From Treponema sp. (GTDB lineage: Bacteria > Spirochaetota > Spirochaetia > Treponematales > Breznakiellaceae), in contig JAIWNU010000106.1 of NCBI GenBank assembly GCA_020216655.1, positions 1 through 10,767 of the forward strand: DNA of 10,767 bases. Direction: 5' to 3'. The notes below the pieces were generated by a model that saw nothing but the letters and a program-made list of their open reading frames with translations, had not been told where the DNA came from and did not search any database. This document shows, piece after piece, positions 6,123-10,767 of the stretch. The position numbers and the translations under genes were made by a program. Each line of letters begins with the position of its first letter. Positions within the stretch are counted from its first letter, which is position 1.

Positions 6123-7418
6123 ATGGCCCAGGATCAAAGACCGGTAGACCAGCGGCGGCTTGCGGCATACTTAAAAAATACGGTTAGCAAAAACAACAAG
6201 CCTCCAGAACCAGACAAAAAGGAAACAAAAGGATCTCCTGTTTCTGAGCAATCTCTGTCTGAGCCGCGTTTGCCAAAGCCTCCGCTTTCTCAAAGCTCTG
6301 GTACTCAGTCTTCTCGCGCTGAAACCCCTCCGTCTCAGCCCCGTCTTTCCCAACCCCAAAGGGCGGGTTTTCAGAAGACGGTCAAAGAACCGGCTCAAAC
6401 CGGCAAAGAGGGAGAATCTAAATACCGAAAGGTGGCGAAACTCCTTATTGTTATTGGACAAAAGGAAGCCTCAGCCATCCTTTCCAAACTTGAACCGGAG
6501 CAGATAGAGGCGATAACTAAGGAAATCGCTGCCATACGGACTGTTTCGCATGAAGAAGGGGAGGCCATACTTGCCGAGTTTCGGGCCCTGTTTTCCCAGG
6601 CTCTTCGTCATGCAAAGACTACAGCCCAGGATAGGGGGGGCATCGATGTGGCCCGCAGCCTGCTTGCCGCCGCCTTTGGAAAGGAAAAAGGCGAGACCCT
6701 TCTGCGGCGGGCCGTTCCGGAGGCTATCGAAAACCCCTTCCAGTTTCTGGAAGATTTTTCCCCTGAACAGATTGTCCTGCTGCTCAAAGACGAACCGGCC
6801 CCGGTACTTGCCTTGGTGCTTGCCCGGCTTTCGGCACCAAAGGCGGCGGCCTGTATCAAAAATCTGCCAAAGGACCAGAAACTCGAAGTGGTTAAGCGGC
6901 TTGCAAAGATGGGAAAGACCAGTCCCGAAGTGATAGAAAAGGTCGCCGAAGTGCTCAGAGAACGGGCCCATAAGATGGGAAAGACCGAAACCACCGAGGT
7001 AGATGGCAAGGCGGTGCTGGCGGCCATACTCCGCCATGCGGATCCGTCCTTAGGGGATGAAATCCTCGAAAACCTGGAGGATATTAATCCGGACCTTTCC
7101 CGGGACATCAAAGAAAAGCTGTATACCCTGGATGATGTGGTGCGCTGCGATGACCGGGCATTGCAGGAAAAGCTCAGGACCATGGAAGACCGGGACATTG
7201 CCCTGCTTCTTAAGGGGCAAAAGCCAGAGTTTATCGACAAAATTAAAAGCAACCTGTCCGCTAATAGGAGAACACTGGTGGAAGAAGAGCGTACCCTCTT
7301 GGGACCGGTTCCCCGGAAGGAAACCGAAGAGGTGGTGCAGAATTTTCTTTCCTGGTTCCGCAGTGGCCGGGAGAACGGCACCATCTTGCTAGTTGATGAT
7401 TCGGACATCTTAGTTTAG
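6123..7418 (+). CDS. fliG: Flagellar motor switch protein FliG paralogue (FliG-1-like) with N-terminal extension
   Basis: FliG forms the ring under the flagellar motor that contacts the stator and, through FliM, senses the switch signal. Residues about 100-165 match the FliG N domain (KVAKLLIVIG and EPEQIEAITKEIAAI), about 205-282 the middle domain, and about 294-425 the C-terminal torque domain with CDDRALQEKLR at 342-352, ALLLKG at 360-365 and LGPV at 393-396. The total of 431 is about 90 longer than usual FliG because residues 1-100 form a Pro/Ser/Gln-rich, probably disordered extension with loosely repeated LSQP/RLSQPQ units. The middle-domain FliM-contact motif EHPQ is replaced by DEPA (223-226). 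Spirochaetes often carry two FliG genes, and these departures suggest the specialised FliG-1 type, but a search must confirm it. No ribosome binding site precedes the ATG. With 3 bp from the upstream stop, translation is probably coupled. A GTG at 6432 would give a standard-length start but lacks a well-placed ribosome site. Confidence 0.88.
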   Translation: MAQDQRPVDQRRLAAYLKNTVSKNNKPPEPDKKETKGSPVSEQSLSEPRLPKPPLSQSSGTQSSRAETPPSQPRLSQPQRAGFQKTVKEPAQTGKEGESKYRKVAKLLIVIGQKEASAILSKLEPEQIEAITKEIAAIRTVSHEEGEAILAEFRALFSQALRHAKTTAQDRGGIDVARSLLAAAFGKEKGETLLRRAVPEAIENPFQFLEDFSPEQIVLLLKDEPAPVLALVLARLSAPKAAACIKNLPKDQKLEVVKRLAKMGKTSPEVIEKVAEVLRERAHKMGKTETTEVDGKAVLAAILRHADPSLGDEILENLEDINPDLSRDIKEKLYTLDDVVRCDDRALQEKLRTMEDRDIALLLKGQKPEFIDKIKSNLSANRRTLVEEERTLLGPVPRKETEEVVQNFLSWFRSGRENGTILLVDDSDILV

Positions 7419-7432
7419 GGCGCTGATTGTTA

Positions 7433-7458
7433 ATTGATGCTCTTTAAAGAGCATCAAT
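7433..7458. repeat. 26-bp perfect palindrome between fliG and the M16C peptidase gene
   Basis: The left half ATTGATGCTCTTT (7433-7445) is exactly complementary to the right half (7446-7458), centred on TTTAAA. As RNA it would fold into an 11-bp stem with a 4-base loop. It starts 14 bp after the FliG stop and ends 36 bp before the peptidase start. No T tract follows, so it is not a textbook terminator. A regulator-binding site or an mRNA processing or stabilising hairpin are alternatives. Confidence 0.75.
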
Positions 7459-7483
7459 ATGCAAAGGGCCCCGAAAGCAGCGT

Positions 7484-7490
7484 AGGAGGA
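7484..7490 (+). promoter_or_regulatory. Strong ribosome binding site supporting a TTG start
   Basis: AGGAGGA lies 4 bases before the TTG at 7495. No in-frame ATG occurs until far into the first catalytic domain, past the zinc motif, so this site fixes the start codon. Confidence 0.8.
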
Positions 7491-7494
7491 AGTT

Positions 7495-10400
7495 TTGACT
7501 CAAAAAACAGTATCTGTCGGAGAAGAAATTGCGGGCTTTACCATTATCGCCCGGGAGCCCCTGGATGAATTGCACGCTACCGGCATCTGGGCAAAGCATA
7601 TAAGGACCGGGGCGGAGGTTTTTCATATTCTTAACGATGACGAAGAAAATCTTTTTGCCTTTGCGTTTCCGACCGTGCCTTCCGATTCTACCGGGGTGGC
7701 CCATATTTTAGAGCATTCGGTACTCTGCGGATCCAAAAAATATCCCCTTAAGGATACCTTTATTGTTTTAGCCAAAGGAAGCCTCCAGACCTTTCTGAAT
7801 GCCCTGACCTTTCCAGACAAAACAGTATATCCTGCGGCGAGCACCAACCGGCAGGATTATTTTAATTGGATGTCCGTTTACGGCGATGCGGTGTTTCATC
7901 CCCTTTTGGATGAATGGATTTTTCAGCAGGAAGGGCATCGGCTGGAGCTCTCTCAGGATGAACAGTCTGGCCGGTGGCGCATTGAACGGACCGGTGTGGT
8001 GTACAACGAAATGAAGGGTAACTATTCATCCATGGACCCCATTGCAGCCGACTGGGCCTTCCGGTCCGTACTGCCCGATACTCCCTATGCCTATGATTCC
8101 GGGGGCGATCCCCAAGAAATACCACGGTTAAGCTGGGAGGATCTCAAGGCCTTTCATCAAACTCATTACAATCCCGCTAACTGTAAAATCGTCCTTTGCG
8201 GAAACATTCCGACGGAAGAACAGCTTGCCTTCCTGGACCACAATATACTTGCGGATCTTGAACCGGGCCAGAGGATCCAGCCGATTCCTTTAGCACAACC
8301 CTGGTCTCAGAGCCGGGAACTTTCTGTCCCCTATCCTGCAAGCGAGGAGGACCAAAAGTCTACGGTACTGCTTTCCTGGGTTCTCGGGGACAGCACCGAT
8401 GCGGAGGATGCCCTTGCCATGGCGGCCCTTACGGAAATTCTTTTAGGCCACGACGGCTCGCCCCTTCATAAGGCCCTTGTGGAGTCCGGTCTGGGCGAAG
8501 ATATTGCCCCCGCCACCGGACTTGAAGGAGAACTGCGGCAGCTTGTGTTTACCGTGGGCCTGCGAGGTATGGACGCGAAGGATAAAAAAGACCTCGAAAA
8601 ACTCATTTTAGACACCCTTAATGGTTTGGTTATTCACGGCATACCAAAGGAGGAAATTGAAGGCGCTCTCTTTGGCATGAAATTTTCGAACCAGGAAATA
8701 CGCCGAGCCGGTGGTCCCTTTTCGCTTATTTGGATGCGCCGCATACTACGCTCCTGGATTCATGGCCAAGTTCCATGGAACAATCTCCTATTCGAAAAGC
8801 ATTTCCATGCCCTGGAAGATAAACTTAAAACGGACCACCGTTATTTTGAATCCCTGATCGAAAGCCGCCTCATCAACAATTCCCACCGGTGTTTGCTTTC
8901 TGTAGATCCCCAGATAGGCCTCACAGAAAAGCTCGATCGTGAGACCGAAGAGGAACTTGCGCAACTGCTTAATAAGCTTTCTGAAAACGAAAAAAAAGCC
9001 CTGGCTGAACAAACGCAAAAACTCAAGGCAATACAGGAGGCGGAGGACTCAAGCGAAGCGGTGGCCCGCATACCCCATATTTCCCGGACAGATTTGCTGC
9101 CGACCATAGAACAAGTCCCCCGAAACATATATGACCTGGGGGGTATCCCCGTCCTTGGGCACGAACTATTCACCAACCATATTGTGTATCTTGATATAGC
9201 TCTCCCGGTAGACCTTTTAGATACCGAGCAATATCTGTGGCTGCCGCTCCTTGCCCGAACCATACCTGGTCTTGGTATTCCTGGCCTTTCATACGATGCA
9301 CTCTCGAGCCAAATGGCCCGGCATGTCGGTTCATTCCATGCGCTGCTCCATACCTCTTCAGCCGCGCCGGGTGCCGCCGAAAGCCTTGCCTGCCCTGGCG
9401 GGGTCTACCAATTGAGGAACAGGGACTGGCTTTTATTCAGGATGAAAACCCTGAACGAAAAGCTCAATCCCGCCCTGGACCTGGTTCTGCCCCTTATGAT
9501 GCAGGCAGATTTTTCCGATCACAGGCGGCTCAAGGATCTCCTTTTAGAGTATAAAAACGATTTGGATTCTTCGGTGGCCCCCTCCGGCCATTCCTATGCG
9601 ATTTCCCGGGCCTCCCGATCCTTGAGCCGCTCCCGGCTTGTAGATGATCTATGGAATGGTATACCCCAGATTGATTTTGCCCACCGGCTTTTAGAGTTAC
9701 CCATCGAAACGATAGCCCAAAAACTTGCCTCTATTCGGGACGAGCTTTTTGCGAAGAGCGGTATGATTGTTAACATTACAGGTCAGGTGGAGGCAATCGA
9801 GGCCTCTCTCTCTGAATTACCCAAGAGGCTCACGGGCTTTGCAGGACCCCGGCCCCGCTCAAAAAATATCTTTGGAGATGCCCTGGCCTCGGCGGTAAAT
9901 ACGGAAAAGCTTCATGAGGTATACCGCTCCGGGGCACTGCAGGTTGGTTTTGCTGCGCTTGCTCTGCCTGCTCGTCCCTTTGCAAGCCCCTTGCAGGCTG
10001 CGGAGCTGGTACTTTCTCATTGGCTTTCTACAGGCCTGCTTTGGGAAGATATTAGAATGAAGGGCGGTGCCTACGGTGCTTTTGCCTATCCCGATGGTCT
10101 TGAACCGGCCTTTATTATGGCAACCTATCGGGATCCTGATCCCGCTCGGTCACTGGACGCCCTCCCCAATGCTATTCGGAAGGCCTTACAAGCCCTGCCT
10201 GAACATGAGAAACTGGAAAAGGCCGTTATTGGGGCCTTTGCCAAGGAAAGTCGGCCGCGGACTAATCCGGAGAAGGGTTTTGCGGATTTTCTCCGCTTCC
10301 TCACGGGTATCGAAGACTGGATGCGGCAGAAAAAGCTCGAGTATATCATCAATATGGATAAGAACCTGCTTGCTGCAGCTACGGAAGCCCTAGCCACCGC

Positions 10401-10497
10401 TCTCGAAACCGCTCACTATGCGGTGATAACCGGGAACGGACAGGCCCAGTCCTGTGCGGAAAAACTCGGAGTGTCCGTCACCGATCTCTCGGTTTAA
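7495..10497 (+). CDS. M16C zinc metallopeptidase (presequence protease / PreP-like)
   Basis: At 1000 residues this has the full length of the single-chain M16C peptidases (PreP, falcilysin and bacterial relatives), which enclose and degrade unfolded peptides. The inverted zinc motif HILEH gives His70, Glu73 (catalytic) and His74. Glu172 in VVYNEMKG, 98 residues later, fits the third zinc ligand. The first two M16 domains span about 1-460, a charged, coiled linker rich in Glu/Lys lies at about 480-525 (M16C-associated region), and the second half follows. Near the C-terminus, IRMKGGAYG supplies Arg854 and Tyr860, the conserved substrate-holding pair of the family. No signal peptide is visible, so it is probably cytoplasmic. 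It starts with TTG behind a strong AGGAGGA. It is 76 bp downstream of fliG with a palindrome between, so read-through or its own promoter are both possible. All catalytic residues appear intact. Confidence 0.94.
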   Translation: MTQKTVSVGEEIAGFTIIAREPLDELHATGIWAKHIRTGAEVFHILNDDEENLFAFAFPTVPSDSTGVAHILEHSVLCGSKKYPLKDTFIVLAKGSLQTFLNALTFPDKTVYPAASTNRQDYFNWMSVYGDAVFHPLLDEWIFQQEGHRLELSQDEQSGRWRIERTGVVYNEMKGNYSSMDPIAADWAFRSVLPDTPYAYDSGGDPQEIPRLSWEDLKAFHQTHYNPANCKIVLCGNIPTEEQLAFLDHNILADLEPGQRIQPIPLAQPWSQSRELSVPYPASEEDQKSTVLLSWVLGDSTDAEDALAMAALTEILLGHDGSPLHKALVESGLGEDIAPATGLEGELRQLVFTVGLRGMDAKDKKDLEKLILDTLNGLVIHGIPKEEIEGALFGMKFSNQEIRRAGGPFSLIWMRRILRSWIHGQVPWNNLLFEKHFHALEDKLKTDHRYFESLIESRLINNSHRCLLSVDPQIGLTEKLDRETEEELAQLLNKLSENEKKALAEQTQKLKAIQEAEDSSEAVARIPHISRTDLLPTIEQVPRNIYDLGGIPVLGHELFTNHIVYLDIALPVDLLDTEQYLWLPLLARTIPGLGIPGLSYDALSSQMARHVGSFHALLHTSSAAPGAAESLACPGGVYQLRNRDWLLFRMKTLNEKLNPALDLVLPLMMQADFSDHRRLKDLLLEYKNDLDSSVAPSGHSYAISRASRSLSRSRLVDDLWNGIPQIDFAHRLLELPIETIAQKLASIRDELFAKSGMIVNITGQVEAIEASLSELPKRLTGFAGPRPRSKNIFGDALASAVNTEKLHEVYRSGALQVGFAALALPARPFASPLQAAELVLSHWLSTGLLWEDIRMKGGAYGAFAYPDGLEPAFIMATYRDPDPARSLDALPNAIRKALQALPEHEKLEKAVIGAFAKESRPRTNPEKGFADFLRFLTGIEDWMRQKKLEYIINMDKNLLAAATEALATALETAHYAVITGNGQAQSCAEKLGVSVTDLSV

Positions 10498-10508
10498 GCA
10501 GCGGGGCG

Positions 10509-10552
10509 TGCAAACCGCTACGCCAAATCTGTTCACGCGGGCGGTTTATGCA
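10509..10552. repeat. Imperfect inverted repeat past the peptidase gene
   Basis: TGCAAACCGC at 10509-10518 pairs with GCGGTTTATGCA at 10541-10552, with a two-base bulge and a loop of 22 bases. It spans the stop codon of the opposing DUF3783-like gene. It may assist termination on the minus strand, though no T tract follows there. Confidence 0.4.
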
Positions 10553-10767
10553 AGGCGCCCGCCTTGCGGCGGGTTCTTTTTCATATATTCATGTTCTTCC
10601 CGGACTTCGGCGATTAAATCCTTGAGCTTCCACTCCATATTAGTCGGGGTAGATGAAGAAAAAACGATATTCTGCGGATTCATCCCCAGTTCCTTAGCCG
10701 CAGCCTTTGCGGCCCTCATAATTGTAATCATCTGTTCATGGCTAAAGCCATGCATAAAAACGACGGG
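10546..10767 (-). CDS. DUF3783-like protein, C-terminal part (5' end beyond the right edge)
   Basis: The frame is open from the right edge (residues PVVF precede the first visible ATG at 10755), so the gene almost certainly starts outside the window. The visible part reads VVFMHGFSHEQMITIMRAAK, then a helix, an S-S-S-T-P-T-N turn, and WKLKDLIAEVREEHEYMKKN. The pattern of a start strand with a G-F/S-x-E turn, T-x-x-N-x-x-W-x-L and a closing L-x-E-x-x-x-E-H helix fits the small DUF3783 family, whose function is not known. The final residues NPPQGGRLA are encoded by the opposing gene's terminator stem and look like an unstructured tail. It ends 48 bp from the convergent peptidase gene. The family call is from memory of the pattern and is moderately sure. 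Confidence 0.7.
   Translation of the reverse strand, partial: PVVFMHGFSHEQMITIMRAAKAAAKELGMNPQNIVFSSSTPTNMEWKLKDLIAEVREEHEYMKKNPPQGGRLA
10558..10581 (+). terminator. Intrinsic terminator of the M16C peptidase gene
   Basis: CCCGCC at 10558-10563 pairs with GGCGGG at 10568-10573 around the loop TTGC, and TTCTTTTT follows directly at 10574-10581. This is a standard Rho-independent terminator on +, about 60 bases after the peptidase stop. It lies inside the 3' end of the convergent DUF3783-like gene. Confidence 0.8.

Noticed and set aside
6250..6390. CRISPR-like or tandem DNA repeat in the FliG extension
   Set aside because: The LSQP/RLSQPQ similarity is at the protein level only; DNA units are irregular in length and spacing.
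6608..7408. Minus-strand open frame of 266 codons across fliG
   Set aside because: It lies wholly inside the well-supported FliG gene, its product is a serine/arginine-rich low-complexity string typical of an antisense frame, and it has no recognisable domain.
7427..7463. Possible promoter for the peptidase within or around the palindrome
   Set aside because: TTGTTA or TTGATG as -35 has no -10 box with better than 3 of 6 consensus bases at 16-18 bp spacing, so I do not annotate it.
10498..10767. Truncation or pseudogene status for the short minus-strand frame at the right edge
   Set aside because: The frame stays open to the window end and shows a coherent conserved pattern, so it is cut by the window and not visibly broken.

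Overview
The window looks like chromosomal DNA from a flagellated spirochaete, most likely Treponema or a close relative. The main evidence is a FliG-type motor switch gene with a long proline/serine/glutamine-rich N-terminal extension. It sits among genes common in treponemes: an M16C peptidase, a LUD-domain protein and a dihydroorotate dehydrogenase-like protein. By eye the base composition is balanced to mildly GC-rich and even throughout. The genus call is an inference from gene content and was not tested by a search. I see no insertion sequence, prophage, integrase, CRISPR array, tRNA or rRNA.

Layout, left to right. (1) The 3' end of an unidentified gene carrying an H-x3-D-x3-H motif, then a 71-residue single-pass membrane protein, both on +. 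(2) A convergent hairpin, then a compact RecQ-family DNA helicase on -. (3) A 207-bp divergent spacer leading to a CsdA/DeaD-like DEAD-box RNA helicase with a DbpA-type RNA-binding domain on +. (4) A long hairpin between convergent genes, then a LUD-domain protein on -. (5) A 109-bp divergent spacer with two good sigma-70-like promoters whose -35 boxes overlap. (6) On +, a dihydroorotate dehydrogenase-like flavoprotein and, after 3 bp, the FliG paralogue. After a 26-bp perfect palindrome comes a 1000-residue M16C metallopeptidase with a TTG start. (7) An intrinsic terminator for the peptidase, whose stem lies inside the 3' end of a convergent DUF3783-like gene that runs off the right edge.

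The genes do not form one obvious pathway. Two helicases (DNA repair and RNA remodelling) diverge from one spacer. The flavoprotein and FliG gene look co-transcribed, and the peptidase may be a read-through or separately controlled third gene. I found no clear previously undescribed system. The most notable points are the modified FliG, the dehydrogenase-like protein lacking the usual catalytic cysteine, the palindrome, the shared -35 promoter pair, and the terminator hidden in an opposing gene.
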